Shown: positions 29,623-44,652, numbered from the stretch's first letter. The stretch is DNA of 64,000 nucleotides from Candidatus Midichloria sp. (GCA_030060845.1 CP094379.1:441737-505736), one strand, 5' to 3'. The notes: generated by a model not told the origin, from the letters alone. Numbers and translations: made by a program.

Positions 29623-30474
29623 CTATATTGCTTGAGCCCCTGAAATAATTTCAATAAGCTCTTTTGTAATTAAAGCCTGCCTTATTCTATTATATTTATG
29701 ACTCAAATTATGTAGCATTTTTTTAGCGTTTCTTGTCGCATTATCCATAGCAGTCATTCGTGCACTATGCTCACTAGCGGCATTTTCAAGTAATACATTA
29801 TAAATAACAGCTATTAAATATTTTTCTATTAATTCCTCAATCATCCCTGTCAGGACTGGCTCAAACTCAAAACTTGTACCTTGATTGTTTGCCTCAACTT
29901 CACAGGGAATGACCTGTTCATTAATTGTTTCATATTGCATTACTGATATAAAGTTATTAAATATAATATTTACAGCATTAAATTTATTCAAACTTAAATC
30001 CTTAACAATATTTTTTGCTATAGAATTTGCTAATTTAGTATCTATTTGCCTTGCAGCTGGCACTTTAGTGACCAATCCCGTACCAAGATAATTACTTAAA
30101 CTTTCATAGCCACGTTTTCCAATACACCTTATATAAAAACTTTCATTTAAAGTCTGCAATGTAGTACAATACTCTTTCGCCTTTTTTATTACTGCAGCGT
30201 TGAAGGACCCACATAGCCCTCTATCTGATGTTACAACAACAACTAAGTGCTGCTGCTCACCAGAAGATCTTTTAAACATCGGTATATTTAGGTTACCGCT
30301 TCCTGCAACTGCTGCAATCATTTTCTTCATCGCAGTTGTGTAGGGAATAGATAACTCTAAAGCCTCTCTGGCTTTGTTAAGCCTCGCTACAGAAATAAGC
30401 TGCATTGCTCTAGTAATTTTCTGTGTAGATTTTACACTCTTTATCTGCCCCTTTAAAAATTTTAATGAAGACAT
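29623..30474 (-). CDS. atpG: ATP synthase gamma subunit
   Basis: This is the 283-residue central shaft. It reads MSSLKFLKGQIKSVKSTQKI at the start, SDRGLCGSFN in the middle and the C-terminal helix segment ARMTAMDNATRNAKKM. The start chosen is ATG 30474, preceded by GGGTGG. An earlier GTG at 30495 overlaps the atpA stop and would add seven residues not typical of the family. It lies between atpA and atpD. Confidence 0.96.
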   Translation of the reverse strand: MSSLKFLKGQIKSVKSTQKITRAMQLISVARLNKAREALELSIPYTTAMKKMIAAVAGSGNLNIPMFKRSSGEQQHLVVVVTSDRGLCGSFNAAVIKKAKEYCTTLQTLNESFYIRCIGKRGYESLSNYLGTGLVTKVPAARQIDTKLANSIAKNIVKDLSLNKFNAVNIIFNNFISVMQYETINEQVIPCEVEANNQGTSFEFEPVLTGMIEELIEKYLIAVIYNVLLENAASEHSARMTAMDNATRNAKKMLHNLSHKYNRIRQALITKELIEIISGAQAI

Positions 30475-30491
30475 GGCATCCACCCAAAATA

Positions 30492-32015
30492 TCACACAAA
30501 AGACTTTGCAAAATCAGATAGAACCTTATGCAATTCCTTCGCAGTATCATCACCGATTTTCTGCTCTGATTTTATTCGGTCAAGCAATACAGAATCATTA
30601 AATTTGACATATTCATGCAGCGTTTCTTCAAATCTTTTAACGTCTTTTACTGCTAAAGCATCCAAATACCCATTAATACCAGCAAAAAGCCCTAAAACCT
30701 GTTTTTCAATAGCACTATGGCTGTACTGAGCTTGTTTTAAGAGCTCCGTTAATCTTTCACCTCGTGCCAATAATTTTTGAGTAGCTAGATCTAAATCTGA
30801 AGAAAATTGAGCAAAAGCTTCCATTTCCCTATATTGCGCAAGCTCTAGTTTAATACTGCCTGCAACCTGTTTCATAGCTTCAATTTGCGCTGCAGATCCA
30901 ACACGGCTAACTGATAAACTAACGTTAACCGCAGGTCTAACTCCTTTATAAAAAAGCTCTGTCTCTAGGAAAATTTGACCATCAGTAATTGATATCACGT
31001 TTGTTGGTATATATGCCGAAACGTCTCCTCCTTGCGTTTCAATAATAGGCAACGCAGTTAACGAACCCCCGCCATCTTTATCTGACATTTTAGCAGCTCT
31101 TTCAAGTAGCCTAGAGTGTAAATAAAAAACATCACCAGGATAAGCTTCACGTCCAGGTGGTCTACGTAATAATAACGACATTTGTCTATAAGCCACTGCA
31201 TGCTTACTTAAGTCATCATATATAATTAGTGCATGCATTGAGTTATCGCGGAAAAATTCACCAATACTGCAACCTGTATATGGGGCAATGAATTGCATTG
31301 GGGCTGGTTCTGAAGCTGATGCTAAAACAACTGTGGTATAGCTCATAGCTCCTTCTTCTTCGAGCTTTTTAATGATCTTAGCAACAGATGAGATTTTTTG
31401 ACCGATCGCAACATATATGCAGTGTATCTTATTTTTGTCATCACTTGAGGTATGAGCCTCTTTTTGATTTAGTATAGTATCAATTGCTATAGCAGTTTTA
31501 CCTGTTTGCCTATCACCTATGATTAATTCTCTCTGTCCCCTACCTATTGGTATAAGAGCATCTATTGCTTTGATACCGGTTTGCACTGGCTCGCTCACTG
31601 ACTGCCTAGATATAATTCCAGGTGCCTTTATTTCTACTCTCCTATATTCAACATTCTCTAAGGGTCCTTTACCATCTATAGGGTTACATAACCCATCTAC
31701 CACACGACCTAAAAGTCCTCTGCCAGTCGGAACCTTAAGAATTTCTCCAGTTCTTTTGACTGTTTCTCCTTCAACCACATCGCGATCACTGCCAAATATA
31801 ACCACACCAACGCTCTCAGCTTCTAAATTCAGCACTAGTCCTTTCATACCGCTACTAAATTCAACAACTTCACCTGCTTGAGCAGCATCAAGGCCAAACA
31901 CTATAGCAACTCCATCAGCCACTTTAACAACTTGCCCTATTTCATCAAGAATAGCCACTTCTTGAAAATTGGAAATTTTTTGCTTTAATACGTTAGATAT
32001 TTCTGAAGCCTTCAT
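30492..32015 (-). CDS. atpA: ATP synthase alpha subunit
   Basis: This is the 507-residue non-catalytic nucleotide-binding F1 subunit. The P-loop is [11 protein letters not shown] (about 169-179), and [19 protein letters not shown] and the signature [17 protein letters not shown] are present. Length is normal. It begins 17 bases after the atpH stop. Confidence 0.98.
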   Translation of the reverse strand: MKASEISNVLKQKISNFQEVAILDEIGQVVKVADGVAIVFGLDAAQAGEVVEFSSGMKGLVLNLEAESVGVVIFGSDRDVVEGETVKRTGEILKVPTGRGLLGRVVDGLCNPIDGKGPLENVEYRRVEIKAPGIISRQSVSEPVQTGIKAIDALIPIGRGQRELIIGDRQTGKTAIAIDTILNQKEAHTSSDDKNKIHCIYVAIGQKISSVAKIIKKLEEEGAMSYTTVVLASASEPAPMQFIAPYTGCSIGEFFRDNSMHALIIYDDLSKHAVAYRQMSLLLRRPPGREAYPGDVFYLHSRLLERAAKMSDKDGGGSLTALPIIETQGGDVSAYIPTNVISITDGQIFLETELFYKGVRPAVNVSLSVSRVGSAAQIEAMKQVAGSIKLELAQYREMEAFAQFSSDLDLATQKLLARGERLTELLKQAQYSHSAIEKQVLGLFAGINGYLDALAVKDVKRFEETLHEYVKFNDSVLLDRIKSEQKIGDDTAKELHKVLSDFAKSFV

Positions 32016-32032
32016 TCTCTACCAATTTTATT

Positions 32033-32569
32033 TTATTCAAGTACTTTTTTTAGCTTATTTAGCCTAGTTCTTAATGAGTAGTCCAGAACTTTATTACCTA
32101 CCCTAATAATAAAACCACCTAATATCTCTTTATTTTCTCCGGTCTCCAATAATATTTCCTTGCCTGATACATTTTTTAACTGCTCCTTAATGAACTGACC
32201 TATATCTCCGTGATGCGGACAAACCGTCAGATTTGCCTTCACGACTCCAGAGTTATAAAGAGTAATCTCACTAAAACATTCAATCATGTAATCCAACATG
32301 TTGATTCTGTTATTAACCAACAAAACTTCTATAAAGTTTCTAGCAATATCTCTAATATTAAGCCCATCTAATGCAGTGTTAATGAACATCTTTTTCATCT
32401 TATAGGGAGAAAATTGAGAAAACATTAGCCTTTTATAATGCTTATTGTTGCTTAATTTCTCTGAAATAACATTAAGGTCTTTCTTAATACTCTCCAAGGA
32501 GTTTTGTTCTTTTGCTACCTCATACAGAGCTTTTGAGTATTTTTTAATAATATTTTTTTGTTGAATCAT
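32033..32569 (-). CDS. atpH: ATP synthase delta subunit
   Basis: This is the 178-residue stator subunit linking F1 to the b-type stalk. It has the N-terminal helix start KKYSKALYEVAKEQ, RDIARNFIEVLLVNNRI in the middle, and the C-terminal signature GGFIIRVGNKVLDYSLRTRL. It is first of the F1 genes, 109 bases downstream of ligA, so it may have its own promoter in that gap. Confidence 0.95.
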   Translation of the reverse strand: MIQQKNIIKKYSKALYEVAKEQNSLESIKKDLNVISEKLSNNKHYKRLMFSQFSPYKMKKMFINTALDGLNIRDIARNFIEVLLVNNRINMLDYMIECFSEITLYNSGVVKANLTVCPHHGDIGQFIKEQLKNVSGKEILLETGENKEILGGFIIRVGNKVLDYSLRTRLNKLKKVLE

Positions 32570-32678
32570 TTAATAAAATTAGCCCACAAAACCAGATTCC
32601 TAGGAGTAACATACATTACAAACATTGACAATCCATTGTAACTCAATTTAGTAAATTTTTTTATTTTAAAGCCGTATT

Positions 32679-37275
<4,597 letters not shown>

Positions 37276-37456
37276 TAAATTATCCTCAATTAAAAGTGCT
37301 TTATTTTTACTACGATACTTTTGCTTTTCAAGCAATTTAAATTGAGCAAACCTTCAACAATATTTTATTAAAATATTAATTTACTATTGATTTTTTTCTA
37401 AAAAATCTGCATATAGCTATAATATTAATGTTCAACTTATTATATTAAGGAATATT

Positions 37457-38133
37457 ATGTCTACTGTAATCAATGGCCATAATTTAGAGAAAATCATCAA
37501 TCGAATAGAATCTACAGAGAATAAAAAATCCTCAACGCTTTTGCTTTTTTACTTGGCATTAATCAAGCTTTGAGTGAAGAGAGCCATTATAAGCATTTTT
37601 GTGCTTATATACACAGCAGATAGTCGCAAGACGTGGCAAAGAGATTGGCATAACTAATATACTTGATATACAAACTGGTGCTGATATTTTGCTCAATATA
37701 GAAAACAAAGCCTCCAGTCTTGATAACAGAGCAGGCTCAAAAATTCTAAATAATTACTTAGAGTAGATATTAACAACTGATGAATTAACACCAACTATAG
37801 CTTATAATATTGGACAGAATTTATCTAATCATTTTGCCAAAATACTAAAAATAAATCAGGGACTAACTTATGCTTATATTGAAAATGTAAGAGAGCATGC
37901 GGTGATACATAACATAAAAAAATTTCTAGAAAACACAATTAAATCAAAAAAATTATTGGATTGCATGCAGTTAGAGCTCAAAGAAAGGAAAAGCCATTCA
38001 GAAACAATACACAAAGAACTGAAAAGAAATAGATCTATACTGACTTAAGCTGGAAAGCTTAAAAGCTCACTTTATACAGTGAGAAAAAAGCTAGATAAAA
38101 AAAGTAATACTGGGTATAGTAATCCTATAAACA
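37457..38133 (+). pseudogene. Unidentified decayed gene
   Basis: An ATG at 37457 with AAGGA at 37447-37451 opens MSTVINGHNLEKIINRIEST. The frame then breaks repeatedly; later pieces are RRGKEIGITNILDIQTGAD, then NRAGSKILNNYLE, IAYNIGQNLSNHFAKIL and ELKERKSHSETIHKELKRN. The 3' tail (38066-38133) matches DNA at 43207-43272 on the other strand, coding for a KKLDKKVILDIVIL-type ending. No family was recognised; it may be one of several related lineage-specific proteins. Confidence 0.45.
38066..38133 (+). repeat. Inverted copy of 43207-43272
   Basis: About 66 bases (from CTCAC, through GAGAAAAAAGCTAGATAAAA, to AATCCTATAAACAA) match the reverse complement of 43207-43272 with few differences. The match ends where a transposase fragment begins. 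It may be a shared 3' end of paralogous genes or the scar of a mobile unit. Confidence 0.6.
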
Positions 38134-38146
38134 AAAATTGATTAAG

Positions 38147-38282
38147 ATGCATAAAACACTAGATATTTATACAGACTATTTAATTTGTCAAAATAGTTAT
38201 GCAACAACTACTGGTTTATCTGATTTATTATATGGTGAGATGGGATACAATAAATTTACTAGACTTTTTAATGGAACAGCCT
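38147..38282 (+). mobile_element. Transposase N-terminal fragment (IS4/IS701-like)
   Basis: From ATG 38147 it reads MHKTLDIYTDYLICQNSYA, then TTGLSDLLYGEMGYNKFTRL, resembling the start of DDE transposases in which early TDYL...ATGLS.L..G..SHD.. blocks occur. It is cut off after about 45 codons, where a tail-gene remnant begins. Family choice is tentative. Confidence 0.5.
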
Positions 38283-38296
38283 TAATGGAAAGGTAG

Positions 38297-38662
38297 TATG
38301 GTTTAGGTTTAAAAATTAGTGCGATTACCAAACTGAAAAAGAGATAATTGGAATTGGAGACAGCCTCAGTACTAAATTTCAATTATATAAAGAAATACGA
38401 AAGTGGGAATGCCAATGATCTTAGAACTTTAAGCCAGTTAACAGCAGATTGAATTTATATTCAGAACAAAAAAATACCTACCAGTAATTATAAAGTTGAC
38501 TATAATAAAAATACAGTCAAACTTCTATTGCTCTGGGCGCAGGTATAAAAATTCTTGCCAGTTTCAAATTTGATGTTCTCGTTAAGATTTGATAACTACT
38601 ATTTACTCACCTTAATTGATGATACACACAATTTATTCTTGCAGTAATATAAATCTTGTAGA
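38297..38662 (+). pseudogene. Gene-transfer-agent/phage tail protein gp12-like (DUF2460), 3' remnant
   Basis: Pieces in shifting frames follow the C-terminal half of DUF2460, the Rhodobacter GTA gp12 family: WFRFKN, CDYQTEKEIIGIGDSLSTKF, YESGNANDLRTLS, NYKVDYNKNTVKL, GAGIKILASFKFDVLVRFDN and a final LVEKNLV. The family pattern is 'FRF.DW.DY...IGTGDG....FQL.KRY', then 'G..ITA.FEFDVPVRFDTD', then 'IPLVE'. In-frame stops interrupt it, and the 5' half is replaced by a transposase fragment. Confidence 0.65.
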
Positions 38663-38676
38663 AAAAAATTTAGTAA

Positions 38677-40089
38677 TTAAAGCCAATCTAAAACCTCTAA
38701 CCAACAAATTCCTACTGTAGACCAAACTAATAAGTGAAAAATACCAATTATAAAGCCGGCTGCCCACCAGCTTTTAACACTCATATGGCTTGAACCAAAA
38801 AATATGGGGGCGGAAGTTGTCCCATAATGCGTTAAGCAAGCTGACAAATTTGCTAGAACCGCAAGAACAAGAGCGGTAGCAAGAGGAGGTACACCAAAAG
38901 CAATTAAAAGCATTGCAAAAGTTACATACATTACAGATGCATATACGGTAATACTTGCAAAAAAGTAATGCATATAAAAAAACAATATTAATAGTACCGG
39001 CACCGCAAAGTTGGCATTATAACTACTTAAAGCTTCCTCTATATTGTCTCCAATCCACTTTGCTACACCCATTTCGCTCAAGAATTTTGATAGCATAATA
39101 AAGCCTGCAAACCAAATAAATGTTCTCCAGGCTTCTTTTTCATTCATTGCATCATCCCAAGTTATAACACCTGTTAAAATTAAAACAATAAATCCTAATA
39201 ATGCTGTTGTGGTTGCATCTACCTCAAAAAAACTGCCCCCAACCCATAATACTATAAGCACTGCAAAAGTTATTAAAACCATAATTTCATTCCTTGAAAA
39301 TGCTCCCATATCTTTTAAAACTGCTTGCGCTAAAATTGGAGCATGAACCATGTTATTAACCTGCGGTTTAATTACAAATCTTACAATGAAAGGCAATATA
39401 AGTAATGCGCAAATGCCAGGTACTATTGCACCTAGAGCCCACTTAGTAATTGATAAATCTATACCTATACCGCTTGCCAAACCAGAAATAAGATGATTGC
39501 CTGCCATTGCAGTTAAAAACATGGAACTAGTGATCACATTAGCTTGAAAGCATAATTGCATTAAGAATTGTCTAATTTTTGTATCATGCTTACCAGCAGA
39601 AACAAAATTATATTGATCTGTTAAAGCTTGAGCTACAGGAAAAATTACTCCACCTCCCCTTGCTAAAGCACTTGGAATAAAAGGAGCTAAAAATAATTCA
39701 GTAAAAATTAAACCATATGATAAACCAATAATACTATGCCCAAGCTTAGCGATAAAATAATAAGCTATTCTCTTCCCCAAATTAGACTTTATTATGGCCC
39801 TTGATATGAAAAATGCAAAAACAACTAACCATACTACATATGACCCAAAGCCTGAAAATGCTTGAGCCGACGTCAACGTATCAGTAAGTAAGCTTACTAA
39901 TATACTCAGCATTACCAATACACCCATTGGCATGGGATTCAATATCGCACCCGCAACTGTAGATGCAAAGATTATTAACAAATTCCATGATTTGACACTT
40001 AAACCTTCAGGTGCTGGTATAACAAATAACACAGCCCCTATAAAAAATATAAGTGCCAACTTCAAGCTTCCAGTTTTTAAATTAAGCAT
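38677..40089 (-). CDS. DASS-family anion:Na+ symporter (2-oxoglutarate/malate type)
   Basis: This is a carrier of about 470 residues with roughly 12-14 membrane segments. The late signature LTHYGTTSAPIFFGSSHMS, then VKSWWAAGF, is characteristic of the bacterial/plastid 2-oxoglutarate-malate translocator branch (SLTHYGTGPAPIYFG). An early LAPFIPSALARGGGVIFPV helix supports it. It probably imports host dicarboxylates. ATG 40089 is chosen (MLNLKTGSLKLALIFF); an upstream TTG at 40110 would add seven residues. Unusually, the intact gene lies between two remnants of neighbouring GTA tail genes on the opposite strand. Confidence 0.9.
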   Translation of the reverse strand: MLNLKTGSLKLALIFFIGAVLFVIPAPEGLSVKSWNLLIIFASTVAGAILNPMPMGVLVMLSILVSLLTDTLTSAQAFSGFGSYVVWLVVFAFFISRAIIKSNLGKRIAYYFIAKLGHSIIGLSYGLIFTELFLAPFIPSALARGGGVIFPVAQALTDQYNFVSAGKHDTKIRQFLMQLCFQANVITSSMFLTAMAGNHLISGLASGIGIDLSITKWALGAIVPGICALLILPFIVRFVIKPQVNNMVHAPILAQAVLKDMGAFSRNEIMVLITFAVLIVLWVGGSFFEVDATTTALLGFIVLILTGVITWDDAMNEKEAWRTFIWFAGFIMLSKFLSEMGVAKWIGDNIEEALSSYNANFAVPVLLILFFYMHYFFASITVYASVMYVTFAMLLIAFGVPPLATALVLAVLANLSACLTHYGTTSAPIFFGSSHMSVKSWWAAGFIIGIFHLLVWSTVGICWLEVLDWL

Positions 40090-40259
40090 AAGTATGATAG
40101 CTAAACCCAAAAATTAAATTTTCTCTCATTTAATAAAATTTTTTGATTATTGCAACAACATTAGTTTTTTATTAATAAAAACATTAATCTATGACTCCAA
40201 ACACTATTCTTATAAAATGCTAGTTATTAACCTTAACAACTAGTAAATTAATTTGATTC

Positions 40260-40973
40260 AATGATCACGATCAAGATATCATAATAAATAACTTTAAGTA
40301 CTATTCTAACTCTTTTGAGGTCAGCGCTATAACTCAAAACCTGGATAATAATCATAATTCATTTGAATTTAGGACTATCTTAAATCATGACTCTGTCAAA
40401 TTATCTAGAGTCATGGCTGGATTATATGACAATGCTTACGTCAAAATCTTTTTAATCGATTTAAATAATAAAAATAAAAGAATTTGGACTAAAAAGGGAA
40501 TTATTTCTGGAATAAAAATCCAAAGAGAACAAATAACTGCTAATGCAAGAGTGTATTATCACTTTTGATCAAGCACTGAGTAGTGTCTATTCTGAGAACT
40601 GCAGAACCTCATCTGGCGATGTAAAACGCAAAATTTAAATTGACGATTTCAACAAAAAATCCCGAATTCGAGCCATATTCACTAACCTGATTTTTGAAAT
40701 CAGCTCTCCTATTCAAGAGATCAAATTCACAAAGCAGGCAAAATTTTATTCACTTCAGGGCATAACAAATGCTTAGAAATGGAGATTGCTAATATAGAAA
40801 AGACAATTTTAACAGCGCCTATGCCCTTTACCATTGAGCAAGATAACAGTATAGAAGTAATTGCAGGCTGTAACGAAACCCTAAAATGTGCTCTAAAATT
40901 TATCAAAATGCAACTAACTTTAGAAGCGAATCTCATATCACAAGCAACTTTGAACTCTTATAATTTTATATAA
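40260..40973 (+). pseudogene. Gene-transfer-agent/phage tail protein gp13-like (DUF2163), degraded
   Basis: The remains match the DUF2163/BR0599 family (Rhodobacter GTA gp13), in order: EVSAITQNLDNNHNS, VMAGLYDNAYVKIFLIDLN, RIWTKKGIISGIKI, YSENCRTSSGDVKRKI, KFYSLQG, MPFTIEQDNSIEVIAGCNET, then KCALKFI. The family has 'Y..A.VE...VDW', '.G.LGEV', 'C....GD.RC..', and 'AGCDK....C...F.N..NFRG'. Several stops and frameshifts occur. In complete GTA clusters this gene directly follows gp12, a remnant of which lies 1.6 kb upstream in the same orientation. Confidence 0.65.
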
Positions 40974-40999
40974 TTTTTTCTCTTTCCTTTTATCTTTGT

Positions 41000-41452
41000 T
41001 TCTTTTTGTTTCCAAAATTTTTTCACAGGATTTTTCATAGGCACAGCAGCAGAGCTAATTTTTTCAATTTTATTATTTTTTAGCTTTTCAGTTCTTTCCA
41101 AAAAAATAAAAACGAATAACAAGAAATACAAAAAATTATACCTCTGCAAAAACGCTTAGTTTCATAGCAAGGAAACTTAGTAAAAGTACTAAAACCGCAA
41201 TTAAACTTGATATAACTTTAACAGCGATCAAGCTGTATTTTTCAAACATTACCTAATACTTAATAGCCTTCTCTTCAAGAGAATGACTATGTTTTTGTTC
41301 TTTCTCAACTAAGCTTACTATAATTTACCCACTATACCCGGAGCTATTTCCTCATAACTTTCTAATATTGCTGGCGATGGAAGAATTGAAGAAATTTTAC
41401 TCTGCCTCATAAAACCATAACGAGTGTTTTTATTTATCTCATTTTTTGACAT
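41000..41452 (-). pseudogene. DUF2335 membrane protein, degraded
   Basis: Start ATG 41452 gives MSKNEINKNTRYGFMR, then SSILPSPAILESYEEIAPGI, the family's proline-rich 'LPPPExLxxYExIxPG' block. After stops comes VEKEQKHSHSLEEKA in another frame, then two hydrophobic segments (AVKVISSLIAVLVLLLSFLA and FLYFLLFVFIFL) and a basic tail. This is the DUF2335 layout: an acidic N terminus, an EQ.HR helix and a membrane hairpin. Function of the family is unknown; it is often phage- or mobile-associated. Confidence 0.6.
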
Positions 41453-41691
41453 AGGATTTCCTCTATCGCACTAAAACATTAGTAAAATCATTCCCTACGG
41501 TGTACCAGTCTTTATTTAAAGAAGATTTAATATCTGAAAAATGATGTTCCTTGCTTTGAACTTGATATCTTATCTTTAAAAATAATAAAAAAAGTTTTTT
41601 AAAACATCAACCATAAAACACTACACAAGGTAAGCTACCAAATATTTCTATAATATTTTTTAAATAAAAATAAACTTTTTTGCTTATTAAA

Positions 41692-41719
41692 TTGACTCTC
41701 TACTCATAATAAATAAAAT
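41692..41719 (+). promoter_or_regulatory. Promoter of tRNA-Arg
   Basis: TTGACT (41692-41697) and TAAAAT (41714-41719) are spaced by 16 bases, placing transcription start about 20 bases before the mature tRNA. This is a good consensus match in the right place. Confidence 0.5.
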
Positions 41720-41747
41720 ACCCACTTATATAAAGATTGTACAGCTA

Positions 41748-41824
41748 GTTCCCGTAGCTCAGCAGGATAGAGCGTTAGATTCCTAATCTAAAGGTCACAG
41801 GTCCGAATCCTGTCGGGAACGCCA
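41748..41824 (+). tRNA. tRNA-Arg (anticodon CCT)
   Basis: The cloverleaf is complete: acceptor GTTCCCG/CGGGAAC; D arm GCTC...GAGC; anticodon arm TTAGA-TTCCTAA-TCTAA with anticodon CCT; variable loop AGGTC; T arm ACAGG-TCCGAAT-CCTGT; discriminator G; and an encoded CCA at 41822-41824. It reads AGG codons. A promoter candidate lies upstream at 41692. Confidence 0.95.
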
Positions 41825-41845
41825 AAATTTAATAAAACATTGTAG

Positions 41846-42751
41846 TTAGTACACAATAGCATCTGCAAATAATTTGGGATCTAAAAAGTTAAGATCCTCT
41901 ATATTTTCTCCTACTCCAATTGCATATATTGGAATTTTATATTTTTGAGTTATAGTTAGTACTATACCACCTCTTGCGCTACTATCCAACTTAGTAATTA
42001 TAAGGCCCGTAATTGGCACCACTTTCATAAAGGCCTCAAGTTGCTGTAAAGCATTCTGGCCAGTGCTACCATCTATTACCATAATTATCTCTTGAGGTGC
42101 AGCTAAATTAATTTTTTGTATAACTTTAACAGCTTTTTCAAGCTCCAACATTAAATTTTGATTATTGTGTAACCTGCCAGCTGTATCCACTATTAATACG
42201 TCAACATTTTGCTCTTGAGCTAGGACTTGCGCATTATACGCAACACTTGAAGGATCTTGTTTATCTTGACCAGTCACTATAGCACACCCCACTCTTTTAC
42301 TCCAAACAACTAGTTGATCAACAGCAGAAGCTCTAAAAGTATCACAGGCTGCTAGTATAACACTCTTTGATTCATCTTTAAAACGCTTTGCTAACTTACC
42401 AGCAGTGGTAGTTTTACCATTACCATTTACCCCACATAATATAATTGTAGTCGGCTTATCAACAATTTTTAAATCAACGGCATAAGGCTTAAGCATTTCC
42501 GCAATTTCATTATTCAAAAAGGCCTTAACTTTAACCTCTAAGTTATTTTCATCTTCAATCTTTAGTTTAGAGATTTTCCTAGTTAATTCATCAGCAATAG
42601 AAAAACCAACATCAGCCGAGATTAATAAATCTTGAATTTCTTCTAAAGCTTCTTGGTCAAGTTTTTTACTACCTAAAATTACTTTGAGCCCGGAGCTCAG
42701 GTTATTAGCAGTTTTAAACAGACCTTTTTTTAAACAAGCAAGCCAATTCAC
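41846..42751 (-). CDS. ftsY: Signal recognition particle receptor FtsY
   Basis: This is the 301-residue SRP receptor GTPase, consisting of the N and G domains without the long acidic A region, as is usual in Rickettsiales. The N domain has LDQEALEEIQDLLISADVG. The G motifs are GVNGNGKTTTAGKLA (G1), DTFRASAVDQL, VDTAGRLHNNQNL (G3) and TKLDSSARGG (G4; usually TKLDGTAKGG). It docks ribosome-SRP complexes at the membrane for co-translational insertion. It converges on the tRNA-Arg gene. Confidence 0.95.
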   Translation of the reverse strand: MNWLACLKKGLFKTANNLSSGLKVILGSKKLDQEALEEIQDLLISADVGFSIADELTRKISKLKIEDENNLEVKVKAFLNNEIAEMLKPYAVDLKIVDKPTTIILCGVNGNGKTTTAGKLAKRFKDESKSVILAACDTFRASAVDQLVVWSKRVGCAIVTGQDKQDPSSVAYNAQVLAQEQNVDVLIVDTAGRLHNNQNLMLELEKAVKVIQKINLAAPQEIIMVIDGSTGQNALQQLEAFMKVVPITGLIITKLDSSARGGIVLTITQKYKIPIYAIGVGENIEDLNFLDPKLFADAIVY

Positions 42752-43199
42752 CGATAATTTCTATAGAAAGTTTTTTTAAAAATATATCCATATTCATGAG
42801 AAATCAAATTATATCTGAAGTAAAAAGTTGGCTTCATACCTCATTCCACCCCCAAGCTAGAATCAAGTAAGTTTGGTGGATTGCGTGGGATCAATTATTC
42901 TTGGTAGCCCAGGAACTCAAAATAGGGCCTTTTGATCTATGTATTACCACAAAATTATGATTACCTCAAAGATAGAGATTTATTTCTTTAACCTCCCTTA
43001 CACACAAGTTGTTAATTTATATAAATTTTGTAATTCTAGCATAGCTGCTTGATTTGCTTTAAGAATTAATTTATATTTCAATGCAAAATGGTTTGCACAA
43101 ATTTTTAATTGAAGCATTCCAAGCTTGCAAAAGGAAATGATTGAAGCAAATATATGATTTGATCGAGATATTACCTTCTTTGTTAGTGACTTATTTGCA
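42752..43199. other. Non-coding or decayed DNA
   Basis: I recognise no gene, RNA or repeat in this stretch upstream of ftsY. Its first bases may include the ftsY promoter. Confidence 0.4.
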
Positions 43200-43204
43200 T
43201 TCTG

Positions 43205-44580
43205 TTGTTTATAGGATTACTATATCCAGTATTACTTTTTTATCTAGCTTTTTTCTCGCTGCGTAGGGTGAGTTTGTAATTTCTTTAGCTAAGGTAAGAC
43301 TTACACCAGTAAGCATCAGTATTAATAATGCTCCTTTTATACTTATATCTTTTGGTATTAGAGTTCTGCTGAGGAATTTTATACCACCAGTTATAAAAAG
43401 GCTATACCAAAATTATATAAAAGATAGAATCCTCCAAATTGATAACATATTAAATTCTCCTTTAGATCTGGTATTTTAATAGACAGCTCCTTATCTTCTA
43501 CTTTATTCATTGTCTTTTGTTTCCAAATAAAATATGTGAAATAGAATTTGTAAGCTTTGACTGTCCACATGAGAAATTTTTATTCTCCCTAAGCAGCTGC
43601 TTCAACCCATTTTCATCTTCTTTTAAAATCAGCTTAACTGCTTCTTGATGGTTATTGAATTCTAAATTATCTCGTGCTTTTAATAAAGTTCGACCAAGTT
43701 TTGAGCTAATATATTATCGGTCTTTTCCATTACTTGTATTTCATTTCTAATAACTAATGTGAAATTTCTTCTCACTTCAAAGTTAAGAATTTTTGAATAA
43801 TATCTAGCCACTTCTATTTTTACAGTTAAACAACCAGAATTAAGCAATAAATAAGAAAATGCCCCCTTCAACATTAATATCTATTGCTTAAATCTTCTTC
43901 AAATTTCAATAAAGAAGTGAGTGGTTCATGGCCAAATTCCGCTTCCTCATCTTCAGTTAATTTTTCAAATTTATTAAGCAGATTATTGTTAGATGTTTTA
44001 TGTGATAAGTTTTGCAATATTGCGCTAGCTGTAGATTATTTAAACTAACTCCTTTCAAATAACTCTTTACCAACCATGGAGTATAAACTTGAATAGTGGT
44101 ATTTCCTGAAAATAGGCACAATATAGCCATTATATCAGTCCTTTATGGTTTGCTTTATAATTACTGCTTTATCATCCAACTATAGTCTATTAATTAAAAT
44201 ATCAACTTTTTCATCATTAAAACTAAAGCTTTTTCTAAGGTGTAAACGTTATTAAAACTAGATTGCTCTTCTTTTTTATAGTATTGAATATTCCAGTTAG
44301 AACAATTTTCTGCAAACTACCTCTATTTCCAAAAAAGTTTTAAGCATGTCTGGATTTATACTCTTACTCCATCTTCTAGGCCTGATGATAAAAGTAGCTT
44401 CGGTAGCCTAACTTATAATCTCTTTAATAAACAAAGTTTATCTACAAAAACATCACTTTCAGTAACCATTTCTTTAGAGATATCTACACTAATAAATAAT
44501 AGTATGTTTAGTTATCATATAACACAATCCAAAAAATTAACCAACTCACTCTTCGAAGAGCATGCTAAATCATGAACAGA
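43205..44580 (-). pseudogene. Unidentified decayed gene or genes
   Basis: Minus-strand scraps look protein-like: SVHDLACSSKSELVNFLDC, then MVTESDVFVDKLCLLKRL, MLKGAFSYLLLNSGCLTVKI (43874 down) with ARYYSKILNFEVRRNFTLV, and a hydrophobic end GALLILMLTGVSLTLAKEI, then KKLDKKVILDIVIL. Frames shift often. The last 66 bases match 38066-38133. The pieces suggest a long multi-domain lineage-specific protein with a C-terminal membrane anchor. No family was recognised. Confidence 0.4.
43207..43272 (-). repeat. Inverted copy of 38066-38133
   Basis: This is the partner of the repeat at 38066-38133, on the opposite strand. Here it encodes the end of a frame (AARKKLDKKVILDIVIL then stop), while in the other copy that frame is broken by an extra A. 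Confidence 0.6.
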
Positions 44581-44652
44581 TTCTTTTAAGTTTTTACAAA
44601 AAATTCTACTAAATATAAAGATGATTATATAGCATATTAATTAACAAAAAAA

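Noticed and set aside
38677-40110. TTG start at 40110 for the DASS carrier
   Set aside because: ATG 40089 gives a natural N terminus just before the first helix; the seven extra residues have no support. Not excluded outright, as a GAGAG lies upstream of the TTG.
41748-41824. tRNA-Arg 3' end as a phage/GTA attachment site
   Set aside because: Although GTA and DUF2335 remnants lie nearby, I found no direct repeat of the tRNA 3' end and no integrase.
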